A stretch of DNA of 64,000 bases from Monarcha castaneiventris obscurior (Eukaryota; Chordata; Aves; Passeriformes; Monarchidae). The translations under genes were made by a program, and so were the position numbers. The notes under the pieces are model-generated. The model ran no database searches. It was given only the letters and a program-made list of their open reading frames with translations, and was not told where the DNA came from. Positions 32,461-45,047 of this stretch are shown one piece after another (position 1 is the stretch's first letter; the number at the start of each line of letters is the position of its first letter). The DNA lies in NCBI GenBank assembly GCA_026261815.1, contig JAMPIT010000511.1:2713001-2777000 (forward strand), in the 5' to 3' direction.

Positions 32461-35400
32461 GAGTCCTGCCGCTCCTCTCCGCTCTGCATGGCTGGCCGGC
32501 CGGCTGCTGGTGGCGGAGGCAGCTCGCGGCTGCCTGTGGTTTTGCGGCTCCTCTGCCTGTGGCGCGGTAGAAGGCCGGGAGGGACGGCGAAGGAGGTGGC
32601 GGTTCCAGTAACCGTTCCAGTACGGTACCCGTTCGGGTAGCGGTGGCGGTGCCAGTGGCTACCAGCCACCCCAGCCCTCCGCCCTTGTTCCCAGGCGGTC
32701 CCGCGCAGTCACCGGACTCGCCCTTTCTCGCAGACTACAGCTCCCAGCATGCCCCCTGCCCGCCCTGCCGGCCGCGGGGCGCGCTGGGTAGGCCGCGCTC
32801 AGCGGGGCTCCGCGGGTGCGGTGCATGCCGGGAGTGGTGCTAGGCCCGTGTTGACGGGTCTGAACAAAAATCAGTAAATAGTACAATAACGAGAAAAGTC
32901 GTTCAGTCCGAACACAATCACATCAGCTAATGTCGATTCTGTGCTTTTGCTGTGCAAACTCTCTTTTAATTACTACCCCACACATGAATATCCATTTGTA
33001 TTGTTAAGTATGGTAAACGTCAATAATAATAAATATTGCTAACTATGAAAATACTAGTACCGATAGTTAGAATATAAGGAGACTGCATGTGTATTTCATT
33101 GTGTGTGAGGGCTTAGCCAAATTTTTGGAATGAATTTGGATGCTAGGAGTCAGGACTACATAAACAATATTCACCCCAGTAAGAAAAATCATATTTTGCT
33201 TTGTAGCTTCCGCTGGCAGATTTGAACCCAGACTTGCAGAAACCCCTGGACAGCGACTCTGACAGTGGCCAGGGCAGCTGTGAGACGGCCTCCCCGGGTC
33301 CCCTTGGCAAGGGCACTGCATCCTTCGAAGACAGAGGTCTGTAACATTTCTAAGAGTTGTTTTTCTCCAATACTACATTTTTTGTTTCATAAATACCTTT
33401 TAGGAGGTTGTCGCTGCTTGACCTGCAGGAATCCAAACTCTTTGTTGCTCAGAATGTGGGCAAGCATCTTTAAACCTCTGAAAAGTGTTTTTGAGCTACA
33501 GAAAGAAAAAGAGTAAATGGGACCTGTCTTAATTACTTATTCTCTTTTCTGTTTTGTTTAATCTGTGTGGTGTGATTTTTATTACCCTTTCAAGGCCAGA
33601 CACTACTAGTGAAGGATTTTCAGCTTTGCCTTTTTTTAAAAGGTTAAAAACCTGTACCATCAATTTGGGTTAATTAAATGCTGTTCTCTGGGGAGAAGTG
33701 GATTTTGAGAAGTTGGGTTCAAGCTCATTTGCTGTAGGTGGTGACATGTGAAATTTAATGGATGCAGATTTGGTTGTTCGTTAATTAACTCATGGGACTT
33801 TCCTGTTTTATTTTCATATGTTTTGCCAGATTCAGAGGAAGAGATTTTTGTGCGTAAAAAAGTAAAAAACAAGAAGGTGCTCCAGGACAGTGAAAGTGAA
33901 GAGGGGGAGGATGGAGACTCATCTGTGCAGGAAGATGCTTTGGGTGGAGACAAGGAAAGTGGGGAGGAAAAGGAGAACGATACTGCTGAGAAGAGCAAGA
34001 AATCCCATCGGATCTGCCCGGCTCTGCTGGACAGTGATGACAGTGACACTGGTGACCGGTTGCAGATTGTAAACCTTGAAACAAGCAGGGGATCTGGCTT
34101 GCCTGAGGGTGAGCTGGAAGAGGAGAGACCCCTAAAACCTGGGAAAAAGTACAAAAAACATAAACAAGATGTTGAAGAAGAGCCAGCCAAAGAAGCTGTA
34201 GGAAAATCCAGAAGAAGGAAGGAGAAGGAGAAAATAATGGAGTCCATTAAACAGCTGAGAAAAGAAAAGAAGCCTGTGGCAGAGGTGGGTATTTTGGCAG
34301 AAATCCTCAGATAATTTCTCAACTAAGTTCAGTTTATTATTGCTTGTGGTTGTTCTGTTCCAAAGCTTCAGCGTTGTGTCCACATTCCTGCAGCAGGTTT
34401 GGGATCCATGGAAACACCACGCAAGTTTAACCTGCAAAGTCTGCAGATTCATTTAAATTAAATTACATTAAATTTGCAATTTATGGAAGTACAAAACCTA
34501 ACACTTGATAATTTAGTGTCATTTAAAATCAATGTCAAAGAACCAAAGGGACCTTCTGACAGGAATCACTAATAATTATTTCTTCTGGAAGCAGGTGGAT
34601 GGTGGTGAGAGGTTTCCCTTCAATGACAGTGGATGTCTTCTGGATGACAAGGAACTCTTTGATAATGGCTTGGAAGAGGAGAATGGTCAACCCCCTGAGG
34701 ACGAAGAGTCCCTAGAATCCATACGAGCAGCCGTGAAAAACAAAATAAAACAATACAAGGTAATGGTTGGCTGTGATACAAAATAATTTTAAATGTACTC
34801 TCTCTCAAACTGATAGAAAATGGGTTTAGATTAGATACTGGGAAGAAATTCTTCCCTGTGAGGGTGGCAAGGCCCTGGCACAGGATGCCCAGAGGAGCTG
34901 TGGCTGCCCCTGGATCCCTGGAAGTGTCTAAGGCCAGGTTGGATGGGGCTTGAAGTAACCTGGGATAATGGAAAGTGTTCCTGCCAATGGCAGGGGGTGG
35001 GACTGGATGAACTTTGAGGTCTTTTGCAACCCAAATCATTCCATGAGTACTGAATTTAGCAAGACTTTGTACCTGACCAGGTTCTAAAACTCTCTTTGAC
35101 CGTAATGGAGTTGTACTGCTGTGGCAGAGGAGAGAAGAGCCTTCTGGTTTTTGTTGTTAAAGATGGAGGGATGCTGTCCTGGCAAGTTAAAAAGAGAATG
35201 CTGGGGTTGGAGCTTTAGAAATCTTCCCTTATGTGGGGTTTGTGGTGGTTTATGAGTACACTTGCTGGCTTTGCTGACCAGTGGTGGTGGTTCTGTACAG
35301 TTATTTTTGACGTGTTTGCCCTTGATAGTGCCAGTGTATAGAGAAATTGTTGTGTTTCTTCTTATGCCCCATAGAACAAAGAACGTTTTCCTGAGGGTGA

Positions 35401-38400
35401 AGGCTACAAACACGTATTTGATGAGGAGAATGAGGAGCCGATATTAAAGGAGCCAAAAAGGAAGGTGAAGTCTTCTTCTTTTTAAAGCTCTGTATTGCTG
35501 TTTGTCATGACTAAAATGGTTTTGTATGCACAGTGTGGTTTTGTTTTTTTTTAAACTGGATGCTTTATTTTGACTCCTTTATGTTTGAAAGGGAAAAATA
35601 AGCTATTTAAGAAGTAGAGAGAGAGCCCCATGTTTTGTTTCCCGACTTCAAGAAGCCTTTCTTTTCTCCCCTTAAGGAGCGGAAAGCAGCAAGGTTGAGT
35701 AAAGAAGCCATTAAACAACTACATAGTGAGACCCAACGACTTATTAGAGGTAAAATTTAAATTCTTTGTATATAAAGGGGTGTAAACTGCACAAAGGGGT
35801 GTAAACTGCTCAAAAATTCAGAGGAGAAATTGAAAGAATTTACCCAATAGGTTAGAGCCTTCTCTGACCTAACATAACTTATTTAGGGTTGAAGGGTGCA
35901 AGACCATTTTTGTTGAAGCACCTGTTAAAGGTATTTTTGTAACTAATGAAAATAAAGACACTTTTTATCAAATAAAGGTTTCAGATGTCTTAATCTTCTC
36001 TCACTGTCTTGCTCTGGCAGAATCATCTGTGTCTCTCCCATATCATGTGCCAGAGGCCAAAAGTGTTCACGACTTCTTCAAGCGCAGACCTCGACCAGCA
36101 TGTCAAGGAAGTGCCATGGCCCTGCTGAAGTAAGGACTTAAACCTTCCTCATACATTTTTTTCATGAACTTTAAGCATCTCTAGCTTTTCTTTTGAGGAT
36201 AACCAGACTTTCTCAGGCTCCTTCAATTCCATAAAAGTAGGAAATTAGGAGAATGTCATTGCTAGCATAAGGCAATGCTGCACTCCTGACACAGTCAAAC
36301 TGTTGAAGTGATCAGGGCCAGGAGTAACTCAGAGGAAGGAACTTACTGATGCAGAGTTACTTTAAGGGGATTTAGGGTGAACCCATTTTATTTGGACTGT
36401 TTATTCTCTGAGTAATGTGTAGTAAAATACTGAAGCTACAGTAGTCACAAAATCCCTTGGGAATTTCATACTGTGATACTGTAACCAGTACAAAGCTTTT
36501 ACACTTCCTGAAGTTCTCACGATGCAGTTTTCCAGATTTCTGTCTTTCACCACTTCCTACACATTAATGACAATAATTAGGAAATGGTTTCTTCCTCTCA
36601 GTTTGTCCTCAACCTCATCTCCCTTTCACACTAGCCATGGGTGATATGTTTCTTTTTGCCTTTGTTAGGTCCTCTAAATACCAGCTGCCCCTAAATGAAG
36701 AATCTGCAGCCACTGGGAACTTGAGCAAGGATTGCAAAGATGGGCCAATGGAAGGTGATCAATCAGCAACTGCTGAACCAGAAAAGAGCCTGGCCAGAGA
36801 TGTTGATGCTCCCATGACTGAGCCCCTTGCTGCTGTAGGGAAGAACTTGCCAGAGGACTGTGCTGAGCAGTCCAGGCAGGACAGGGAGGATTCTCATGCA
36901 GTTACAGGGACTGTAACAACTGATGATAATGCAGAGGAACAGCAGCTCTTCAACTGCCTGAGCACTGACTGTGATGAGCAAAAGGAGAATGAAACTCCTC
37001 CAGCATCTGGAAATGCACTCATGCAAAGAGGGGAAACAGCACCAGAAGTACAAGGTGAAACAAACAGTCAACAAGTGGGACCTGGACTGGTGACACAATC
37101 TGAAAAAGTGAGGAAGTCCAAGCTGGATAAACTTCGTGAACTGGGAATAGATGTGTCCATCAAGCCAAGAATCTGCTCTGACAATGAATCCTTCATAAAC
37201 CTCGATGAAGCTGATTCAAATAAAGGTATCAATTGTGCTGTAGTCCTAAGCAGTGTTGATCTGAGCTTGGCTGGAAAATTCAGAAATACTTAGGTGATAT
37301 GACAGTCAGGCACATTCACTTACTAGTGTGTATTCTTTGAGACATGTTAACAGAAATGTAGAATTGCCTGGTGGCTGGGAGGCTGGGCTGGAAGTGAATT
37401 GAGGTCTTGTGGATAAATGGTAGTCAATGGTAAGATAATTTAATATTAGCTAATGTCAATTAAGTACAAGCTACAGCAAAAATATTATGTGGTGGTTTAT
37501 TATTAGTTGAATAGAATGGTTTTGCAAATATTTTAATATTAAAGATTTAGACTGTCTTTGGGGGTAAAAACAGCTCAAGACCTACTCTTACTACAACTTT
37601 TAACAATCAATGCTTTTACATGTTATGACATTAATTTAATTAATATGTATTTAAAGAACTAGAAGCCCTGAAAGCACGTTTCTTGAAGCACACTCTCCAG
37701 GCATCAAAATCCAAAGCAGAAAGGGCCATAAACATGAACATTATCCGTAAGGAAATGACATCTGATGGAAAAGAGGAGCTGAGAGTGGACGTGGTGCCAG
37801 CAGTTTTGGCTGCAGAGAGCCTGGAGGAAACCATCCACACAAAGCCAGGTTGGTGGGGGAGAAGAAGTGATGAGGATTGAATTGGAAAACACTTTTGTCT
37901 CTATTTTCCTCTCTCATGCTCTGTTTCCCAGTGCTGCCCTATGAAATACAGGTGAAGGGGTCTTCATCTGGGAGACTACTGTGGTTATTCCTTCTAATGG
38001 ACAGCCCTGTTTTAATTAAAAAATTCCTGGTAGACCACTTAAATAGCAGTGGCCTGTGTAGGACAGCCTCAGTCAGATCTTTGTGACTGGTTCCTTGGAT
38101 TTTTCATTATTCCATGAGAAGCTGTGGTTGCCCCATTTCCTGGAAGTGTCAAAGCCCGGCTTGGATGGGGCTTGGGGCAACCTGGGATAGTAGAGGGTGT
38201 CCCTGCTTGTGTGAGGGGGTGGAATTGGGTGAACTTTAAGGTCCCTTCCAACACAGCCATTCCCTGATTCTGTTCCTGCTCAGGTGAAAAGCTCCAGGCC
38301 CTGAAGGCCAAGCTCCAGGAGGCCATGAAGCTCCGCAGGACCGAGGAGCGCCAGAAGCGGCAAGCGCTGTATAAGCTGGACAATGAGGAAATGCTGGAGG

Positions 38401-41400
38401 AAGACGAGGAAGAGGAGGAGGAGGAGGAGGAAGAGATGACAGATGAGTCTGAGGAAGAGGAAGAAGAAGAAGGTCATCATGAGGTCTGTATGCAATTTTT
38501 TTCCATAACCTCATCAGCTTCTTCATTCTACTTCCTCTCCCCAATGGAATGGGATTTTGTACACTACGAATTAGGGAAATTGCTAAGAATTCTTCCTAGA
38601 AGCTAAAAAATTGCTATAGTTGGCATACTCAGGGATTTAATTGTCTAATCTTGAGTTCATTAGTATTTTCTTTATTTGTCTAAACACTCTTAAAACCAAA
38701 TAGAAGTGTTTAAAAGATTCTGATACCCCCTTCTCTTTTTATAAATTCTTGGCTCATTGCTGGCAGGGCCAAACAGGTCATGTGCCTGACCTGGAGTAGG
38801 TTTGCAATGGCAATAATCATTATATCTGTGCTGTGTTTGGGGCTGGTTTTTAGAATTCAGAATTTCTGCTTGATGAAGCTGAGGAAGATAATGAAGATTC
38901 AGAAGAGAAACATGTTGAAGATGATGATAAAGAAACTGACAAGGAATCAATTGATGGAGAAAAGCTGGAGAAATCTGAACACTGTGATTCTGTTCTAAAG
39001 CATCCTTCAACAGAGTCTACATTGATGCTTTTTAAGGACAGCTCCTCAAAAATGGGGTAAATAATCCAAGCCTTTAAAACGGTGACTGAGAAATTTTAAA
39101 TTTGATCGGCATGTGTAGGTGTTTTTATTTAAAGTCCCTTTTATAAGTATTTTTGCGTTACCTTGGGGTTTTTTTGCAACTCATTCTGAATTTATTAGCA
39201 AATACCTTTTATTTAATGAATTGCAGATATTCTCTTCCTGATGAGAAACTAGAAATGGAAGAAACTGCAGACAAAGGACCTACCAAGTTAGGTAAAGTAG
39301 AATTATTGCCCTACATAGCTGCTTTTTTTTTTTTTTTTTTACTTAGCACATGTAAAAGTTTCTGTTTTAGATTGGTGTTCAGTATTTCTGTTATTTCATC
39401 ACCTGTATAATTATACAGTATGATTTAACAAATTTAGATTGAAAAAATGGGAAGGCTTGAAAAAACTAGAGGGGAAAAAGGTTCAAAATAGTACTGGAAG
39501 AAATATGAAATTAGTAAGATGAAATTAGTAAAAAAAGTGTAATATGCATCCTGTGAGAAGAAGGAAATCCAACATGACCACAAAAAGAATTTTTAGCAGG
39601 GTGTCAGTATTGCAAAATATTATATTGAGATTTTACTGGATCACACACAAAAAAAATGTTAAGCACTATTTTATTTATTTCCAGAGGATGATGATTCATT
39701 TTCTCTACCAACACTGGCGAAGGAGAACAGCCACAACAGCAGCTTTGAGTTCATTGGCTCCATGATCCCATCCTACCAGCCCTGTAACAAACAGGCCTCG
39801 CGGGGAGGGAGCTTCTTACCTGCAGCAGGAGGGTTCAGATCATCCTCCCCAGGTTCCTTCAGAACAAGCTTTATCAGCTCTGCTTCCAAGGTGAGATTCT
39901 CAGTCCTGGTTGTGTGTTGTATTAACACAGTGGGTAGTAAAGAAATGTATTTTATCCTGATGGTCAGACAGAAAAAAAAAAAAAAAAACAAAACCAAACC
40001 AGACAAATGCTTTGGTATCAGCAAGACTTCAGAAGAGCAAACTGTCCCTGGGATTTGTGCCCACATTGGAATGGATAAAAACAACCTTATGAAACTTATT
40101 TTCTAAAGCATCAAAGAAAGGATGCTATAATCTGGTTTTTATATCTAAAATATGTGCATCATGTATATGGTTTTTAAGAATGCTTACAAGGGCTACACAA
40201 CATATGATGCCAGTGAACTCCTCTGGTGTATTGGAGCAGCATGGACATAACTGACTCCTGCATGGTTTGGGTTGGAAGGAACCTCAAAGCCCATCCAGTC
40301 CCACCCCTGCCATGGGCAGGGACACCTTCCACTATCCCAGGTTGCTCCAAGCCCCATCTGTCCTGGCCAGGGGCACTTCCAGGGATGGGGCAGCCACAGC
40401 TTCTCTGGGAAGTCTGTTCCAGTGCCCCTTGCATTTAAATTAAGGCTTGCTAAACAACTTAAATATTTTTATATTCCCTTGACTAGAGCTCAGGAAAGAC
40501 CTCTGAGCCTTCTCTTCCCATAGAAGATTCCCAGGACCTGTATAATGCCTCTCCTGAGCCCAAGAGTTTATTTCCAGGGGCTGGGGAGTCAAGGTTTCAA
40601 TTTTCCCTGGAAGATGACACTCAGAGCCAGCTGCTCGATGCAGATGGGTGAGTGATGGGTCTAAAGGATGGTGGTTTATGTCTGTTAACAGAAATAGGAT
40701 GTGAAGACCACCATGACTTTTCTAACTACAGCCTTTCTTTCAGGTTCTTGAATGTTGGACAACACAGGAATAAATACCAGTCCTCAAAGCATCAGCTGCC
40801 ACTGGCTAGCATGGATGAGAATGCCATGGATGCCAACATGGATGAGTTACTGGACCTGTGTTCTGGGCAGTTCAGCAGCCAAGCTGAGCATGTGCCAAAC
40901 ACCAGCAGCACCAAAAGGCAGAACATGGAGGAGCTGCTCAGTCTTTGTTCAGGAAAATTTGTGTCTCAGAGTATGTCCTGAATTCTTTTTTCAGCTTTGC
41001 TTGTTACTTGATTTAGAAGTTTTTAGCTGAGGTAATTTCAGGTCTGGGTGCTGATGCCATGTGTGGAATTTTGTCTTTGTTGGGAGTATGTGCAGTGTTA
41101 TTTCTAGGGATGTTCTCTCACGCTTTAGGAGCAGAAATAAGTTGCCATCTTATTGCTTTCTGTAGCAGGTTCTCCAACATGGGTTTCTTCAGTGTCTTCC
41201 AAGGCAGAAAAAGACAGTGACATAGAAGATCCAATGGCAGAGGCTCTGGAGCTCTGTTCAGGCTCCTTTCCAACAGACAGGTTAGCATTGCTCTCCTAAA
41301 TTTTACAGAAGTTTATTCTGGTAACTGTCTCATTTCACTCTTAAAAGTGCTTTCTTGTTTGACATCAATTTGCTGTCAGCAAAAGTGTACTTTGTTTTGG

Positions 41401-44400
41401 AGGTGAAGAGAAGGAATATTGCAAATTGCTCAACAGTTACTATCTAATTGGCAGCATAAACTGTTTCCCACAGCTACTGTGAGGGGAAATTCTTTGTCTT
41501 TCACTGGTAGTGCATGAAACAGTGAAGAACTTTCATTAAACTGAGAAAAGATGATTAAAAGTGGGACTTTTGGAGTCTGTTCTGAGCTGTTGCCAAACTG
41601 CCGTAACCAAGTGTAAAGTTGGATACTTGGAGTTTTTTATTGACTAAATTGAAAAGTGTATGGCTGCCTGACAAAAGGATGATGAGGCTTAACAAGTGGG
41701 AGTGTTCGGGGGATCCATGAGAAATTTGAGAGGGGGGAGAAGAATTGGAAATTAGTACTTGTCCCATGGTTTCTGCTAGTGAAAACCAGAGGTCTTAAAA
41801 CATCAACACTAATGGGGCTTTGGGGCATTTATAGCTAAATGCTGCTGGGAGATTGTAGCTCTGAGCACTCCCAGGGAACTGCCTGGCAGCAGCTGATGTG
41901 GGCATTGAAATTTTGCCTTGATTTACTGGAGGTAAAATGAAAATGCCCTTCTCCCATTTATGTTTTCCATAGGGAAGAGGAAGAGGAGGAGGAACAAGAA
42001 GAACTTGGTGGTTTTCAGCTTTTGACGGATGATGAGGCCTTTGCAAGTGAAGAGGTATGAACTGATGCAGCCAGGCAGCTGCTGGATAAAATGGGTATTT
42101 CCATTTATCTTCCTAGGTTTTAAATATCCATCAATGTAAAGTACCACAACTCCCATAACAAGTTTCTGAAACATTTTTCAGAGGAAGCTTTGGATCATTT
42201 AAAAGATCTCCTTAATATAATGATACAGTGAAAAATGCAAATCGTCTGAAATACGCCTGGTGTTTTAGTGTGTTGTTAATTGGGGAACAGCTGAATCTGT
42301 TGTTACAAAGCAATCCACTCTCAGAAATTCCTTATTTCTGAAAACTTTCTCTTTGACAGGACGAAAAAGATGAAGATAGTGCTGCTGAAGAAGCAGAAGT
42401 GAGTGATGAAGAGGAAGAACTGCTGAGACATAGACCAGGCTCGAAGAAAAAACTGTAATTATTTTTTTTTAATCTTAATTACCAGAGAGAATAGAATATT
42501 AATAGCACTAGAAATTTAGTTTGGAATTGTTCCCTGTCCAGCGTTATTAGCTGATGTTTATATGGTCTGATTTTTCATCTATCTCTCTTTTTTTACTTTG
42601 GTGCTGTCACGTTGCATGAGTTGAACTGAGTTGCTTGTGGGTTATAGATGATTCCCATTGTAATTTTCATTATAGATGGAAATCAAAAAGCCACAATAAA
42701 AGCAGTGCAACATTTTTTTGACCAAAAAAAGGGATGCAAGAATACTGTTGTCGTTCTTCATGTCTTAAGATCTTACTTGTTCTAGGAAGTAAAACATAGA
42801 GTTGACAGTTACTGCCATAATCTTTGGCAAGGAATCTGGTGGACGACAATGATTTGGGCTGCTACATGATGTCAGGCTGTGTATGTGAGTGTGCAAGAAC
42901 TCAAGGCTTGGTCTTTCCAAAAATTACATGAGAAATTATGATACATCCTTAGGAAATGTGTTAATTTTATGTGGAAAGATAAATCTTGCTTTCTGAAGAT
43001 TTGTGTGATGCCTGTTATGCTCTCAAACTGAACTCTTTCAACTTTCTTTCATAGAAAACTGCAAGATTTCATGGAAGAGGAGGCAGAACTATCGGGGAGT
43101 GATGTGGGAAGTGAAGATGAGTATGATGGTGAAGACCTGAACGAATATGAAGAAGAGATTATCGATGAGGAGCTCCCAAATGAAGTGGAATTAGGAAACC
43201 AAATACAGAAATTCCACATGTCAGTGACATTATCAGTAGATATTTGGGTGTGTGAGGCCCTGGCTCTGGGGTAGAACCCAGACTAACCTCTCCCTGTCTC
43301 CTGTGCTGGCAGGAAGGCAATGCTGGACGATGACAAGCGCCAGCTTCGCCTGTACCAGGAGAGGTACCTGTTGGATGGGGACCTGCACAGCGATGGCCCA
43401 GGCAGGACCAGGAGGTTCAGATGGAAAAACATAGGTGACCTATGATCCAGAGTTAACAGATGGGGAGAAAGATTGGAAACAGAGCTTGTGTGTGTGTGTG
43501 AAATAACACTTAGTGGTTCTCAATAAATTATTTCAGGAATAAACTGGGGGGATAATTCTGGGTTTTTTGTTTGCTCGGGGCTTTTTTACCTTGTTTGTTT
43601 GATTGGTTTTTGGTCTTGGTTTTTTTGTTGCTTTCTACTAGCCTCCATTTTTGAAATTGATAGCAAACTGTCTTGTTTTGTTGCCTAGATTTTGCTTCAC
43701 AGATGGACTTGTTTCAGAGAGATTCAGATAATGATGAGGAGAATGAAGAGTTTGATGAGACAGAAGTGAAGTGGAGGAAGGAGCGATTTGAGCGAGAGCA
43801 GTGGCTTCGTGAGCAGGTACTGGTGAGCTGCCAGAAAGGCTTGCTCAGTCTCTGTATCATTGCTGGATGTGAAATTGTTTACTCCTCAAACTAAACTTCA
43901 GTATTAGGTCAGGTTTCTCAGCTGAATAGGATGCTGTTCATTAACAGAACAAGGATGAAGACGTATCTAAGAAATTGCAATAACCTCCTACAGTAGAAAG
44001 TAAATAAAAATTAATTTACACAAAGAAAAGAACTGATCTACTTAAAATACTGAATGAAGTGTTCATATTTGTAATATGAATTTTTTCAATTTTACAAAGT
44101 GTCTTCTCTCTGCTACAGAAGGAAAAAAATAAAGAGCAGGAGGAGGAAGAGGAAGAAATTGGTGGAGACAGTGAATTCATGAAACTGGCAAAAAAAGTGA
44201 CTGCCAAGTCCCTGCAGAAGAAAGGTGAGCTTGATTTTTATTGAAGTGACAAAAGAAGAGAGAAAAAGAGTTCAAAAACTGACCTTTTCCCCATGTCTCT
44301 GCCAGCCAGCCCAGCAGTGGTGGCACAAGACACAACTCTGTTACCCAGGAACCCGTTTGAAGCCTTCAGACCTGCCAGTGACATCCAGGTGGGTACCAGT

Positions 44401-45047
44401 TCTCAAAAATGGCATTTCCCAACACAGCCAAGTCAGCTGCCCCTGAATTCTGGGCACTGCTGGTTTGTGTTGTTACACATGAGTAGAGAGTAGATTTTCT
44501 ATGAAGAGTAACTTACTAAGCAACCTGCCTTGTTCTTGAGAGTGGTTTAATGCAGCTTTTCTTTGCCTTTCAGATAAAAAATGGGTCACTCTTGAACAGA
44601 CCTAAAGCTGTTCTTCAGAAACTGGCAGCAATGTCAGATCTTAATCCAAATGCCCCTCGAAATTCAAGGAATTTTGTCTTTCATACACTTTCCCCAGAGA
44701 AGAGTGAAGAGGCAAAGGAGAAATCAAAACCTCAGGTAAAGATTTGGGTGGCAGATGCTGCCAGATGTGGAGATTATTTGAATATACAGGCACTGAACCC
44801 TGCCAAGCAGTTAAGAGCACTGCTGTCTTAAATATTCCGTGTGTGCTCTCACGCCAAATAATTCTCTCATAACTCAGAATTTAAGCTTTTTTTTGGACAT
44901 GTTGTGTATTCTAATGTATTTGACTCCCTCTAGGTGAAGAAGAGAAGCCCTTCTGCAGTGATAACATCAGTGGCAAAGCGGCCCAGGGTAGAAAGCTCAG
45001 AGGAAACCAGTCAAAGCCGCAGCATTTTCCAGTACTTGGAGAGCTGA
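32420..45047 (+). CDS. CLSPN: Claspin (CLSPN), complete, 1346 residues
   Basis: Checkpoint mediator at replication forks that, once phosphorylated, holds CHK1 for activation by ATR. Exons: 32420-32458, 33207-33336, 33830-34284, 34595-34759, 35375-35464, 35677-35749, 36021-36129, 36669-37225, 37657-37848, 38284-38483, 38854-39056, 39227-39291, 39685-39890, 40487-40647, 40744-40970, 41169-41280, 41973-42054, 42360-42454, 43055-43219, 43313-43434, 43689-43816, 44119-44224, 44306-44388, 44574-44735, 44934-45047. These 4041 nt keep frame across 25 GT-AG-spliced exons; human claspin has 1339 residues. Visible motifs: DSGQGS (32-37), the SCF-betaTrCP degron type; KEN (104-106); three CHK1-docking repeats around C-S-G at S922, S951 and S988; long acidic runs; and the conserved [17 protein letters not shown] block. 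The first exon encodes [13 protein letters not shown], unlike the mammalian start, so the N-terminus is less certain than the rest. Confidence 0.97.
32734..32752 (+). promoter_or_regulatory. ZNF143/STAF-type site in CLSPN intron 1
   Basis: ACTACAGCTCCCAGCATGC matches the known ZNF143 SBS consensus (ACTACAnnTCCCAGmATGC). It sits in the CpG island about 275 bp after the first coding exon. Such sites are usually within promoters, so there may be a second start site or a loop anchor here (inference). Confidence 0.7.
32823..32841 (-). promoter_or_regulatory. Second, inverted ZNF143-like site
   Basis: On the minus strand this reads CACCACTCCCGGCATGCAC. It keeps the CTCCCGGCATGC core of the variant ZNF143 motif but deviates in the ACTACA part. 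It lies about 70 bp from, and opposite to, the stronger site at 32734-32752. Confidence 0.5.
34815..35047 (+). mobile_element. CR1 LINE fragment in CLSPN intron 4
   Basis: Sense CR1 3' region with the usual blocks (GGGAAGAAATTCTTCCCTGT, GGATGGGGCTTGAAGTAACC and GGTGGGACTGGATGAACTTT), ending near CCCAAATCATTCCATGAG. 5'-truncated. Confidence 0.92.
35774..35811. repeat. 19-bp tandem duplication in CLSPN intron 6
   Basis: Two copies of AAAGGGGTGTAAACTGC-containing 19-bp units (35774-35792 and 35793-35811). The corresponding place in the upstream exon-6 duplicate (about 31640-31660) has only a single divergent version. The tandem therefore probably arose after the segmental duplication. Confidence 0.8.
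38112..38272 (+). mobile_element. CR1 LINE fragment in CLSPN intron 9
   Basis: Sense CR1 3' end containing CTTGGATGGGGCTTGGGGC and AACTTTAAGGTCCCTTCC. It ends only about ten bases before the acceptor of exon 10 (38284), so the CR1 supplies most of the region where the branch point and pyrimidine tract should be. Confidence 0.9.
40263..40430 (-). mobile_element. CR1 LINE fragment in CLSPN intron 13
   Basis: Antisense CR1 3' end: GGTTTGGGTTGGAAGGAACC, then CCATCCAGTCCCACCCCTGC and CTATCCCAGGTTGCTCC. 5'-truncated. It lies some 55 bp upstream of exon 14. Confidence 0.92.

Noticed and set aside
38280..38544. Antisense Leu/Phe/Pro-rich frames opposite CLSPN exon 10
   Set aside because: They are shadows of the poly-glutamate codons of claspin.
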